From assembly GCA_002118135.1 (NCBI GenBank), contig BDIU01000375.1, positions 25,899 through 89,898 of the forward strand: DNA of 64,000 bases, written 5' to 3'. The notes below the pieces were generated by a model that did not search any database, was not told the origin of the DNA, and saw nothing but the letters and a program-made list of their open reading frames with translations. The translations under genes were made by a program, and so were the position numbers. Origin of the DNA: Trebouxia sp. TZW2008. Lineage: Eukaryota > Chlorophyta > Trebouxiophyceae > Trebouxiales > Trebouxiaceae. Positions 35,376 to 46,151 of the stretch are shown here, in pieces (the first letter of the stretch is position 1; each line of letters starts with the position of its first letter).

Positions 35376-35855
35376 TGTCATGAAGGATCGTTCAGGGCAG
35401 CTTTGCTAGCATCTTCAGCATTGTGACAGTCTGTTTGTGAGCAAGTACAGTTACCTGAATATGCCTTGTGGATGGGTAAAAGGACTGCTCTAAACTTTTG
35501 CAGGACAGGCACAAGATTGTTAGATAGCTGTGTGCAGCTCTGATGCTCATGTAGGTATTGTTTTATTTGAAGTGTCAGGCACTGCCTTGACGATCGATCA
35601 ATGAGCTTTGCGTGCTGTGTTCGGACTGCCAATGCAAAAGCTTCGAAGCAACACTTGGTGTCGCCTCTGTCAGACAGCAAAATTTTGAAAATTTGCAGCT
35701 GCAGACATGTCTGCAGACATCCCACCAGATCATGCCGTTGATGTATTGACAAACCTGCTTGATGCAAATCACGCGTTGTTGACAGGTCGATTAGGCAAGC
35801 ATTAGCAGCAAAGCCGCATTGAGCACGCAGTAGGAAAGCGCTGCCCGGCGAAAGC
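35376..35855. other. Intergenic / Misato promoter region
   Basis: No gene is supported. CpG becomes frequent from about 35.80 kb into Misato exon 1, as at other gene starts in this window. An antisense open frame covers the region but is not favoured (see rejected items). Confidence 0.45.
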
Positions 35856-38800
35856 ATGGCGAGGCGTGAAGTCATAACTTTGCAGTTCGGCTCTTTCGCT
35901 AACTTCGCCGGCGCGCATTTTTGGAACATTCAAGTATGCCTTGTGGAGTGCTGCATTGCTAAAAGCCATCGCAGTATTCATCGCTTGTGGCAGCGCTGCA
36001 AACTTTCGCTGATCAGTTCAGGATGACCTGTTAGGTTACGCTGAAAGGGATGCAACCGCCGCTGTTGCAGCCCAAATCAGCTCTGACTGCCTCTTTCGAG
36101 CGGGCGAAGACAATCGTGTATGCAAATGCAGTTTGTTGTCATGCTCTCTGCTCCAAAGTGCCTGCTGCTGAAGAACCATTGTCTGAATTCACAGGGAAAC
36201 CCAACATACACACCTCGAGCCATTTTCTTTGACTTGTGTGGTTCTCTAGGCGGTATGCACCCTATGTTGCTCTTCACAATCTCATCAGCAAGCAGTATGC
36301 ATGGTTGGCCCATTGTACATATCGTCCGTACTTGTATTGTAGCTGCAGCTGAGATCAGCTGTATCTTTAGACTTATGCGTAATGCACTGTCATGTAACTT
36401 GCAGGCCTAAATGCAGCTGGAGAGCAGGCCCCTGTTCGGCCAACTTCTGTGCCAGTCAGCACTTGGCAAGGCCCTGTTGAAGTTGCAGAAAGCCCCAGAA
36501 TCCCAGTCAGTGCATTTGCTGAGCAATTGCTTGCTGAGCCAGAAGCTGAATCTACTGGTGAGCTTTGATGCAATATCAGAACATAGCTGATTCCAAGACT
36601 TGTCCATGATCACAATGCTGTTGTCTGTGCACTTCCTGCTGACTCAAGTGCACTCAGCTGCGATCTTAAATGCGCCCGCTGTTTGAAGCTAGTCAAGCGC
36701 ACCCTGCCCAGGAGCGTGCAAACACGACGCCAACTTACACCAACAGGTTGTGCGATTACAGGCTCTGTGCAAAATGTAGCATGTTCAATCATGATAATGT
36801 TCCTTCACAGGAAACCTTCATGCTGCATGCATGTCAAGAAAGCCGTAAAGGTTGCAAGGTGTTCTTTCTGTAGGTGCACAACCACAAGAGCCTGTTGCAA
36901 CAACAAGCAATGATGAAGACGATGACCGCGCAAATGCTCTGGAGCAAGCAGCCAGGTATCATGACGCCATGCATGGCGCATCATACACTGTTCATTCTAG
37001 ACACCTCACATATCTAGAGTTGTTCAGCAGCAGCGCTGCACAGCTTGGGGAATTTGCTATTGTGACCAATGCTTGTTTCCAAAGACTATAGCCCGTTACC
37101 AGTGCATGCCCCTTCTCTTGCTTTTCAGACAAAACTTTGTGCCTATACACTGCGTGGTAGCGCAGGTGTGTCAGCTGACTGGACGCTGCTGAGCATCACA
37201 GCATTGCTTGGCTTTTCACCATCCTTGTAGTCAGCAGGCAACAATTGACAAGACCTGAATCTACATATTGTATCAAATCAGCACAAGTCCAGAACTTTTA
37301 TAAGTGTTCTTAACTGGGAAAATAGGTGACATAGTTGTCCCTTGCACTGTTTGTCACAATCTTGAGACTGAGTAGGCAGATTATGCGTTAGCATACCATC
37401 ACACCTGCGATCTGTTGCAGGTCATTCGACGGTGAGGCTGGTGTCTCACACTGGACGAACTGGCTGAACCGCTTCTTCACCCCACGTGTGCTGGTCTTCT
37501 AAAAACAAAGAAGATTGTTAAGCATTTGACATCTGTTGTGTAACAGGTCATTGGACAGTGAGGCTGGGGTCTCAAACTGAACAGATTACCTAAAGACGCT
37601 CCTTCACCCCACCTGTGCCTGTCTTCCAAGAACTTAAGAATCTCTCAGGTGCTGTGTTGCAAGTCATTCGGCAGTAAGGCCAATGTCTCTCACTAAACAG
37701 ACTACCTGAGAACATATCTCCACCTCAAGTGTGCTGGGCAAAAACAAGTCCAGCATCTCACACGTGATCTGCTGCAGGTCATTAGACAGTGAGGCTGGTG
37801 TCTCATACTGGACAGATTACCTGAAAACTTTCCTTCACCCAAGGAGTCTGTACCAGCTGCCAGGCGTGTGGCAAGGGCAGGGCTCCTTTGGGGCGTTTGG
37901 GGACGGCAAAGGGCTGTTTGGGGTGAGCGAGACTCAGGATGACGTCATGGACCGAGTGCGCCATTGGGTAGAGGAGTGTGACACCTTTCAGGTACTAAAC
38001 AAGCAATCACTCCATCCATCATTTTTTGCCGTCATAGAGGCCCGACAGTCTCAATGCACATTAGCCAGTTGATCTGCAGTTTGGACTGCTAAGCCTGCCA
38101 AGGCCTGTGCATGGGTCCCAATGCTTTGTGGATGACCACAGCGGGATCGGCCAGTGCGCCTAAGACGTGATTGCCGAGTTGAGGGAAATTACCAAACTGC
38201 CTCTGCTTTGGTGTTGACAGTTCAGGGCACCCAAGCGATGGTTGCTGATGCCGTGTGGATCCCAATGCAGGACTTGCAATGCTTTGTGGCAGAGCAGTGT
38301 CTGGTGCCGCTGACAGACTGAAGCTGTGATAAGTGTACTGCAGGGCTTCCAATGCTTTGTGGATGACCACAGTGGGTTTGGCCAGTTTGCCTCAGATGTT
38401 ATTGCAGAGCTCAGGGAAGATTACCCAACTGCCCCTGCTTTGGTGTTTCCTGTGCGGTGCGCTCATTATGCAACCCCTCAAGCCCAGGTCAGTTTCTGAT
38501 CTCTTGTATATCAGGCAAGGACATGACTCACCATTGCTCTATTGCTGTTGAAATCCTGTGTCCACTACTACTTGAATTTGCTATGATGTTGGCGCCACTG
38601 TTGTTGCAATTGAGAATTTGACTGTTTGTATTGTCATGTCTTGCAAGGCTGTCCTTCTTTGTGAACCTTTGCTGCTAGATTGCTGACAAAAAGCTAGCTG
38701 GGCAAGCAAACACATGTTGCTTTGAACAATCCGAGACTCTGCTTTCACGTCTGGCCACCACCAAATACACCAGCCAAGTCATCAACAAAATTCACCTAGC

Positions 38801-41800
38801 TGGCCTTGCTGAGCTTGTCTAGCATGCATCATGAACGAAATGAATGAATTCATCAGCAACCAAATCTGTGCTGGCAGGTAGATGCCAAGCGGCTGTGGAA
38901 GCTAAATGAAGCCTTGAGCCTGGGAATTCTATCACCCCTGGCCACCCTGTACACCACAGTTGCCCCGCCCCCCTTAGTGCCCCGGAGGGCACCCCACCTG
39001 CAATGGCATCCTGAACGGCCCTTCCACACCAGTGCGCTGTGTGCTGCAGCCCTAGACAGCATCACGCTGCCCTACCGATTGCATAGCCCTTCCCCAACCA
39101 GCCCTCTTGGTCCCGCCACAGGTGTGACACTGCTGTGACTGTGCTATGACTGTGCTGTGACTGTGCTGTGACATTGTGACAATGCTGTGTCCTGCCGCTC
39201 CTGGTCCCCTGGAGGGCACCCCACCTGCATTGGTACCCTGAACGGTCGTGTTACACCAGTGCACTGTGTGCTGCAGTCGTGTCACGCTGCCCTTCAGACT
39301 GCATAGCCTTCGCCAACCAGCCCTTTGGGCCCAGCCACAGGTGCAATATTGCTGCAAGAGCGCCTCATTGATCTGGTGCCATTGAATTGCAGTGGAATGG
39401 TCATGCTGCAGTCCTTGACAGCATCTCCCTGCCCTATAGATTGCATAGCCCTGCCCCAATCAGCCCTTCAGGAATAGCCATAGGTGCAGTGCTGCTGCAC
39501 TGTGTCCCCGGTTGCATCTACTCACAGCTTTTCCTGTGCCCAGATTCTCGTAAACAACTGTCATGCTGTGAGTAAGCAGCGCCCCCCTGCCCTACAGACA
39601 GCACAGCCCTTCACCAACCAGCCCTTTAGGAACAGTCACTGGTATGGTGCTGTGGGAACGATTTGTGTCTTGAAGATGCCAGGTGCCACACATCCATGGT
39701 GGTAGTGCATTAGACATGCCGCAGCCCTAGAAAGCATCATGCTGCCCTACATGCTGCACAGCCCTTCACCAAACAGCCCTTTGGGCCCAGCTACAGGTAC
39801 AGTGCTGCTGCAACAGCATGTTGTTGATCCTGCCTGTCTTGGATGCAATGCAATTGTCATGCTGTGGGCAAACAGGGCAAGTGTGCTGTGTAGACTGCAT
39901 GACCCGTTCTTGACAAGCCCTCTTGGGCCCGTCTCAGCTGTGAAAGCGCTGAACTGTTGGTCACGACTGTTACGTGACTAGCCTGCATGCTGCATCCTGA
40001 TCTCCACGCCATTCGCGTCGCCCTGACCCGCCTTGGGCTACCAGATGAAGCCCATGAATGCAATCAATTGTCTCAGCTTCACCATCTAAAGTCATCTGAT
40101 CAGGCAAATTGTTGACAAAACTGTGAGAGTTTACTAGTGCTCTGCAGGTGCAGCAAGCATGCATGACCTAGGCAACTTGCTGGCTGGGGCTGCACGGTGC
40201 AGCCTTGCTGCCGCATCAACTGCCCTGCCCTGCCCAGGCCTACCTGATGAAGCCCTTCTGGCAGAAGAACGGGACCACCGCACTCGCCACAGACCAGACT
40301 CGCCATCCTCACGGACAGACAGTATGCGCTCCTCGAACTGCTAAGTCATAGCAACCTCGCTCCTAGCATGCTCAGCTCAGTATCCAGGACTGAGCTTGCT
40401 ATGACTCTTTATCCTTACATTCAATCAGCCTTGGAAATTTGTATGCAGCACGTGTCCTTGCACAGCATCCAAGGATTACCATAGACCAGACTCGCGATCC
40501 TCAAAACCAGAGGTGTGAGCTTGCTGTTATGGTTGCACCGACTTCGCCTGACCAAATTGAAGCATGACTTGCAACAGCAAGTATCAAAGCTGGCGCAACA
40601 GAGCGCTTGTGTTACTGATTCAATCTAAATCGGGCAGTGATGATTGCTTTTGCAGGTCTGTGGACAAGGCACAACACATTGTTTTGGACGTCCAGGCACA
40701 TACACACTTCTTCTTGTCCTGTCTCGCATTCACTACTCTTCTTCTTTAAAATGATGATTTCAAGGCATTTAGTGTGGAATGATGACTGCTATTGCAGATC
40801 TGTGGACAAGGCGCAACACAGCGTGCTGGAGCCCAGGCATGCAGGGCCAGCCCGAGCAAGCCCTGGCTGAGAGCATAGTGCTGAGAGGGGCTCGTCGGGG
40901 AGGTGCCCCTCTGCAGTCAAGCCAAGCTGCAGATCTGCTGGATCAGAGTCTTCTGCTAGAAGGTATAGCCATGGCTATTGTGCTCAATCTGACATGCTGT
41001 CTAGTTGTCTGGCTTTCCTGATATCTCAGATCAACGTGAATAAGCCCCTCTGCAGTCAAGCCAGGCTGCAGATATCCTTGGTCAGAGCCTTCTGCTAGAA
41101 GGCCTGGCCTTGCTTATTGCCTGGCCATGCAAAGTGCGTCAGATCAACTTGCTGTCTGACAATTCAACGGCCCTTTAGCCAAGCGAGGCTGCTGTCTGTA
41201 TCAAACCCATAACCTGTATAAGTGTGTGAACTATGGCTCTGTGGCCAAGCACAGAATCTAAAGCTAGGAGACACTTCAATGGACCAAATCGATTCCACTT
41301 GCCGGTGTTTGACATCAAGCTTGTTTGGGATTCAACTCCAGCATGCATCTGTCAAAAGAGAGTATGCATTGTTGCTGGATGCAGGCAAGCGCTGTGTTCA
41401 AACCAGGTGCATTGTCACTTAAGCTATGTCAATACCCTCAGCATTCAGCATGCTGCTCTGCGTCTGATTGGCAGCGTGTGGTTGCAGGCTAGTGTTGTGT
41501 TCAAGCCAGATGCGCTGTCTCTGAGCTATGTAAGTGCCCTCAGCAGTCCAGCATGCTGCCAAACTAGACTATTGCCTTGCTGAGAGCGCTGTGCTCAGAC
41601 GAGGTGTATTGTCCCTTGAGCCATGCTGGTGCCAGCATGCTGCCAAACACTAGACTATTGCCTTGCTGATTGCAGGAGAGCGCTGTGTTCAGGCCAGGTG
41701 CATTGTCCCTCAAGCTATGCCAGTGCCCCTCCCCTTCCCAAGCCTGTTTCAGTCTACTGTCTTGCGGTATGGAGATATTGCCGAAGACAATCTGGCTTCA

Positions 41801-43448
41801 AGTCACCCAGGTGGGTCACATCGTTCTGTGTAGCTTGCTTGGACTCGTAATGGTTGGTTTGCTTGTGTCTCAACTGAAACATGATACTGACCAATACTGA
41901 TGGGTGCCCCTTGTGCCTGCAGCAATAGCCTGCAAATGATACAGCTTTTGCAAAGTCATATTTGCAGGTGTGAGCGAGAATGGGGCAGTGCACAGCAATA
42001 GAACCAGCCAGGCTCCAGCAGCAGTCGATTCTGTTTCATCTCTTCATCTTTACCAACATGACTTGAGCAAGGATGCCAGCATATGCTCAAAGACTTACCT
42101 GCGACACGGGTGTGGGTGAGAACGGAACAGTGCACAGTAACGGCACCAGCCAGGCACCGGCAGCAGTTGTGACTCTGTGCCAGCTCTAGCCTGTTTGATG
42201 CCTGATGCTAGTTTTGCCTCACACTTTCGCCTTTCCTGTTCTGCACCTCCGGCAAACAAAGCTGAGAGAGTATGACGGCATCTGCTCAAAGGCAGCTCAA
42301 ACGTTTTCAGGTAGAATGTTTGTGAGACATTTCACTCTGAATGCAGGTGAGAATGGAACAGTGCACAGCAATGGCACCAGTCAGGCTCCAGCAGCAGTTG
42401 ACTCTGTTCCAGTTTTGGCCCGCCTCTCAGCCAATCAGGCACCTACAGCTCTGGCACAGCAACACTTGCGCAGTTTTGAGGGTAAGGCTCTTACTAGCAT
42501 GATGTTGAGCTTGTCGAAACTTGGCATGCTGCTGATCAAGCTGGCTCAGCAGGAGCCCAGCTGGCCTGGGCACACCGCTACTGCATAGCCAAGGGTGTGC
42601 CAGCAAGATGCCTGGAGGGCCTCAGGTCACAGTCTGTGCTTTTGCTTCTTCTGGTCTTATAAGCTTGCCTGATCAGTGGTCTGCTTCCACTGCTAGATGT
42701 GGTCACCTCTCTTTACACGGACACTCGACGTGAGCACATTCTTGATGTAAGGATGACGCAGTTGGAAACCAGTCAACGCATTGTGACTGCAATAGTACCT
42801 CTGAGTGAGGACGATCTGCTGCAAGGACAATCTTGTTGCAAGCCAGAGCAGATGTTACAGGAGAAGGCGCTATAATGACCAAAGACCTGCTGATCAACAA
42901 TCTTGGGGGTCTGTTACGTACGAGCTGAAGTAATCAGCAAGTTGGCTGTCAGCCTATAATCAATTACCTGTAGGTCGACTAAGTGATCAGAAAAGCAACT
43001 CTGAGTCAGATTTTGTCATGCATGTCTGTGGTAACAATCTGCTTGCTGCTCTTGCATTCACAGTCATGCCAGGCAATGCACAAGCTGTCATACATCGTGA
43101 GCATGCAAATATTATATGTTATATACTATATATTATATATTTGATACTGTGAAACTGATGACATGACCACAACAGAGTCACAAAGTATTCCTTCTCATGC
43201 ATCATACATTGCAAGTTCCAACTGCATGGATGTTGCATACACGTTGAAAGTATGTTGAATGTATATAGAGAGATGCATTTTGCATGTATGTTGCATGTAC
43301 GTTGAAAGATGCATATTGGTACTGTACAGGGCTTGGGCGGCAAATGCTTCACCGCTGGGGCTATGACCGCGATGAACAGGCAGAAATCACTGAGCATCTC
43401 CATCAGCTGGCAAGTGCGCAAGAAGAGGAAGATGATTGGTCTGACTGA
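35856..43448 (+). CDS. MSTO1: Misato/DML1 tubulin-like protein
   Basis: Thirteen exons: 35856-35933, 36022-36117, 36195-36252, 36405-36557, 36874-36955, 37778-37991, 38344-38487, 38878-39121, 40148-40321, 40798-40962, 41676-41810, 42347-42481 and 43330-43448. Every phase matches and they give 598 residues (human Misato is 570). Conserved blocks: REVITLQFGSFANFAGAHFW at the N-terminus, the tubulin-like Misato segment II motif; NPTYTPRAIFFDLCGSL; FLHPRSLYQLPG; HWVEECDTFQGFQ; LDSITLPYRLHSP; AESIVLRGARRG; AVDSVPVL; and the acidic EEEDDWSD end. The protein family acts in mitochondrial distribution and fusion and, in Drosophila and yeast, in microtubule or chromosome and mtDNA partitioning. The gene is expanded to 7.6 kb because at least seven exons are accompanied by tandem decayed copies of their own edges in the flanking introns. 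Confidence 0.95.
37421..37777 (+). repeat. Three decayed copies of Misato exon 6 (5' part)
   Basis: Units begin after CAG/AAG at about 37421, 37547 and 37662; the real exon starts at 37778. Spacing is 115-126 bp. Each carries GTCATT(A/C/T)GACAGTGAGGCT-like sequence. Copy 1 stays in frame from a good acceptor (TGTTGCAG) but meets TAA at about 37500. Copies 2 and 3 have stops or lost frame. Confidence 0.85.
38095..38343 (+). repeat. Two decayed copies of Misato exon 7
   Basis: CAATGCTTTGTGGATGACCA at about 38119 and a shorter CAATGCTTTGTGG at about 38276 precede the real exon at 38344. The first copy extends about 120 bp, contains an internal TAA and has lost frame. Confidence 0.8.
39185..39960 (+). 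repeat. Five decayed copies of the 3' part of Misato exon 8
   Basis: Copies of the segment coding for LPYRLHSPSPTSPLGPATG plus the donor occur near 39.29, 39.43, 39.58, 39.74 and 39.89 kb, downstream of the real exon end at 39121. The first also includes the upstream CCCCTGGAGGGCACCCC block. Most keep CAGG-type donor remnants but carry frameshifts or stops. Confidence 0.85.
40000..40060 (+). repeat. Decayed partial copy of Misato exon 9
   Basis: CTTGGGCTACCAGATGAAGC resembles the exon 9 segment coding for GLPDEALL at about 40.235 kb. It lies upstream of the real exon (40148). Confidence 0.5.
40640..41180 (+). repeat. Copies flanking Misato exon 10
   Basis: Upstream: GGTCTGTGGACAAGGCACAA at about 40655 copies the exon start (40798). 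Downstream: CCCCTCTGCAGTCAAGCCA at about 41045 copies the exon's 3' half up to the TTCTGCTAGAAGG donor region, with a weaker copy near 41.17 kb. Confidence 0.8.
41360..41675 (+). repeat. Three decayed copies of Misato exon 11 start
   Basis: GCGCTGTGTTCA...CAGGTGCATTGTC-type units at about 41390, 41490 and 41585 precede the real exon (41676), at about 95-100 bp spacing. Frames are broken. Confidence 0.8.
41945..42200 (+). repeat. Two decayed copies of Misato exon 12 start
   Basis: GTGAGAACGGAACAGTGCAC (about 42115) and its variant at about 41970 copy the start of exon 12 (42347). They include the CCAGCAGCAGT...GACTCTGT block with small indels. Confidence 0.85.
42707..42860 (-). mobile_element. 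Decayed MITE copy
   Basis: In reverse orientation the segment shares the family's core and terminal CTCTCTTTACA and GATGTAAGGA blocks with the element at 54051. The ends are not cleanly defined. It lies in the last intron of Misato. Confidence 0.5.
43106..43143. repeat. AT-rich low-complexity tract
   Basis: A run of alternating TATA-type sequence in the last Misato intron, followed by imperfect repeats of a TGCATGTATGTTG-like unit up to about 43.31 kb. Confidence 0.7.
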
Positions 43449-44033
43449 CAAAAAGCAATGACAGATCACATGGCCGCATACGCATGCAGAGGACCTACAA
43501 GTTGCACGCCCGATTTCTGGTTGGATGCTTTGTCCTGAAAACTGTAAGGTTTAACCGTTTGTCAAAATCTGCGCCAAACAGAGCTTGTGGAACTGTCAGC
43601 AATGCGCTTTTTCGACGGGGTCGATCAGCATGACCGTGACATGTCTCAGTGCCGTCTATGCTCTGAAGCGTTTCCATCGCCATCATGCTTCATTGACAAA
43701 AATACCTCTGAGCTGTTTGAAGGAAACCTGCTGCGCATGCATGAATTCACGGATTTGTGGTGTCGTTCGGACCTGCCTGATGGCAGCCTGGTACAAGGCC
43801 TTGTTGCGTGGTTTGCATGCACTGTGCACGCTATGACAGGCAGGTTTTATGGGTGCATACACTTCTCCTTGGCGACATTGAGCAACATCGGTCATGTTCT
43901 GTAGACGGTTCTTCTTCTCTGTTGATGCTTGCATATTACTAATCCAGCTGCCCAGCATTTGCGATGCAGCACATGCTTTGTGCCCTGCAACTCACGTCAG
44001 GACGATCGCATTTGCGTCCGACACTTTGGCGCG
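43449..44033. other. Intergenic with CpG-rich stretch and a possible 100-codon ORF
   Basis: Lies between Misato and the next plus-strand gene. A plus-strand ORF from ATG 43602 to 43904 could code for 100 residues with a CRLC pair and no recognisable domain. The stretch is CpG-rich, like gene starts here, so it may instead be promoter or leader sequence of the gene at 44034. Confidence 0.25.
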
Positions 44034-45360
44034 ATGTCGAACTTGCCTTTCTCCCAGCGGCTGGGCGCATTCAAGCAAAGATTTCAGCAGGTGCTCGGAA
44101 ATCGAGGATCGGGATACGATGAGTTGGCACAACTAGAACAGCCTCTAGTAGGCGACGACAACAGCTATGGCGGGGGCGACGATTATCAACGATCGCATGG
44201 TGTTCAAGCACCAGGTCAGTACAGCGGCTTTGGAGGCGGCGGTGGAGGAGGAGCAGGAGCAGGTTTCAATCCCGCAAACTCAGCCTTGCCCGGTCATGTC
44301 ACACAAACCATTCCTAGCCAGGTAAATGACCAACCTGCCTTAGCCAGAAATCGACCGTCAACAGGTCCGGATCCCGCAATTTTATTGTCGTAGCGTCACA
44401 ACGTTCTCTGCGAGCGTCTGCTATAAGTGCAGATCTGGGCAACCTATCAGTAACAATCTAAACTTACCTTGACAGATGCTCAAAGCTGTAGCTATTTGGA
44501 CAATATGAACATCAAGCACAAGGCGCTCTGTCATGCATATCTTGCTGCCTTGCAGGGTGACGAACTGCAGTTACTTGCTGGGCTTGCATCAGATGCTGCT
44601 GGTCTGTTGTGGGAGCTTGCTGCAATGCATGATACTGGAGATGCTGCAAGGGACATGCTGGCTAAGTCTGAGCAGTTACAGGTGATCCTCTTTTGGCAGC
44701 AGCTGTGCAGCACGTTTCTGAATGAACATGCGATTTTCTTACATTGTCTTGATGATCTGGATGCGGTGAGCACAAAAGGGCTTGCAGCCTGTGATGTGTG
44801 AGTCAAGTTGTGAGTCACATGTATGGTTCTTCACAGCACTTGCATCAAGCAACTGCTAGGCCTAGACCATGACATCATGACAATAACGCCCAGATTGCAC
44901 ATATTTCCAAGATAGTCCGTGCGTCATCCCAGTGCTCAATGCCAATTTTGCCCATGCTTTAAAGGCCTCTAGTCAGCAGGGCTGCCTCTTCAGACAGAGG
45001 CTCCTGCTATGACGCCTAACGGCATAGACTTTACTTTTCTGTTCATTCTTTCCAGCTGGGTCATCTGCTTTGCAGGCACAGCTCAGAGGCATGATCAGCG
45101 ACTTCACTGATGCCGACGAGAGTGCAATCGCAGCAGCCTTGGGGGCATTTGAAACGCTGACAACTTCATTGGAGGAGTTTCAGAAGAGCAGGGGTGGCGG
45201 GGCACAGGACACTCAGCTGCCCGCTAGCACCAGAACAAACACAGCATCAGCTGCTTCTGGTCAGGCTCCTTTCAGATTGCAGCCTCCACCTGGCGGTTCT
45301 GGATCACAGGCTCCTGGGCAGAAACCAGCCGATGAGGCACCACTAATCAGCTTTGACTAA
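44034..45360 (+). CDS. Small helical protein, family not recognised
   Basis: Exons 44034-44321, 44556-44681 and 45076-45360 join in phase 0 and give 232 residues. The N-terminus (MSNLPFSQRLGAFKQRF) is basic/amphipathic, followed by a Gly-rich stretch. The middle is helical: LLAGLASDAAGLLWELAAMH, then ISDFTDADESAIAAALGAFE. The C-terminus is Gly/Pro/Ser-rich and ends PLISFD. Helices followed by a disordered tail with a short acidic/hydrophobic end recall GAT-domain or trafficking adaptors, but this is a loose resemblance. The last exon is bracketed by a 34-bp inverted repeat. Confidence 0.75.
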
Positions 45361-45404
45361 AGAGAACAGAGAACAGAAAAGCAAAGTCTATGCCGTTAGG
45401 CGTC
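45011..45404. repeat. Inverted repeat bracketing a terminal exon
   Basis: Left arm 45011-45044 and right arm 45371-45404 are reverse complements at 33 of 34 positions (arms begin GACGCCTAACGGCATAG). The left arm ends about 30 bp before the acceptor of the last exon. The right arm begins 10 bp after the stop codon. In the pre-mRNA the arms could pair and loop out the whole exon. Confidence 0.9.
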
Positions 45405-46151
45405 GCAATCGGCAGGGCAAGATACTGGGTTGTCATGATCAGCATGGAGGCTAGGCTCATCACCAGTACAGCATCACAATGGCCTCTGTCAGTAGTGGCA
45501 GCAGGAGGCTTTGACTGATTCCAGTACCAACTGTCTTGAACATTGCAAATGCTTGTTTCCTTGATGGTCTGGACTCTCCATCAGGAAGATGCATTCTGCA
45601 GGTCTGCAGAGTCTAGGCATGAGTTGTACTATTATTGTGTGCACTGCGGCACTGCGGCAGTGCCGAGACATGTGACAATCATTTGATGCAATGCCTCAGA
45701 TCTGAAACAAATTGTGTTGCATTTGTTGGCTCTTCGAATTAGGGTTCTCAGGGCAATCTTGAATCTGTGTAACAAAGTGCAGGGACGCCGCATTACTGCT
45801 TCATGGCTGATGTATCCGATGATCTTTGGCAAAGCTGCATGGCTTAAGCATTGAATTTGTTGCAAAAGGTTGCAGTTCCTGCATGTGCTGATGAATCAGC
45901 TTGTTTATCGACTTGGAAAGACCAGTGAGACATGGCTTTTGGTAGGACACATAAAATGGTCTGGACTGTCTGATTGACAGCGTTTGTTCGGAATTTTTCC
46001 TGACGCGCTCCGTAGACCTTCGCTGTGCGTGCAAGAAGCTGACCTAACAAAGCCGCTGCCTACAAGTGTCACAGCCACAGTGATCACGACAACAGCAGGA
46101 CATTTGAAGTCAAGCTAAAGGGCAGCAACAGCTGCTAACACTCCGTTCAAG
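45405..46151. other. Intergenic, no gene seen
   Basis: Only short open frames on both strands. CpG becomes more frequent from about 46.0 kb, just before the NF-YC start. Confidence 0.45.

Noticed and set aside
35378..35929. 183-codon open frame on the minus strand
   Set aside because: It is antisense to Misato exon 1 and its upstream region, has no splice or domain support and no recognisable similarity. The sense strand has a clear conserved first exon here.
43602..43904. 100-codon Cys-containing ORF as a separate gene
   Set aside because: Not rejected outright, but it has no domain or splice support and sits in CpG-rich sequence typical of leaders here, so it is left inside the intergenic note.
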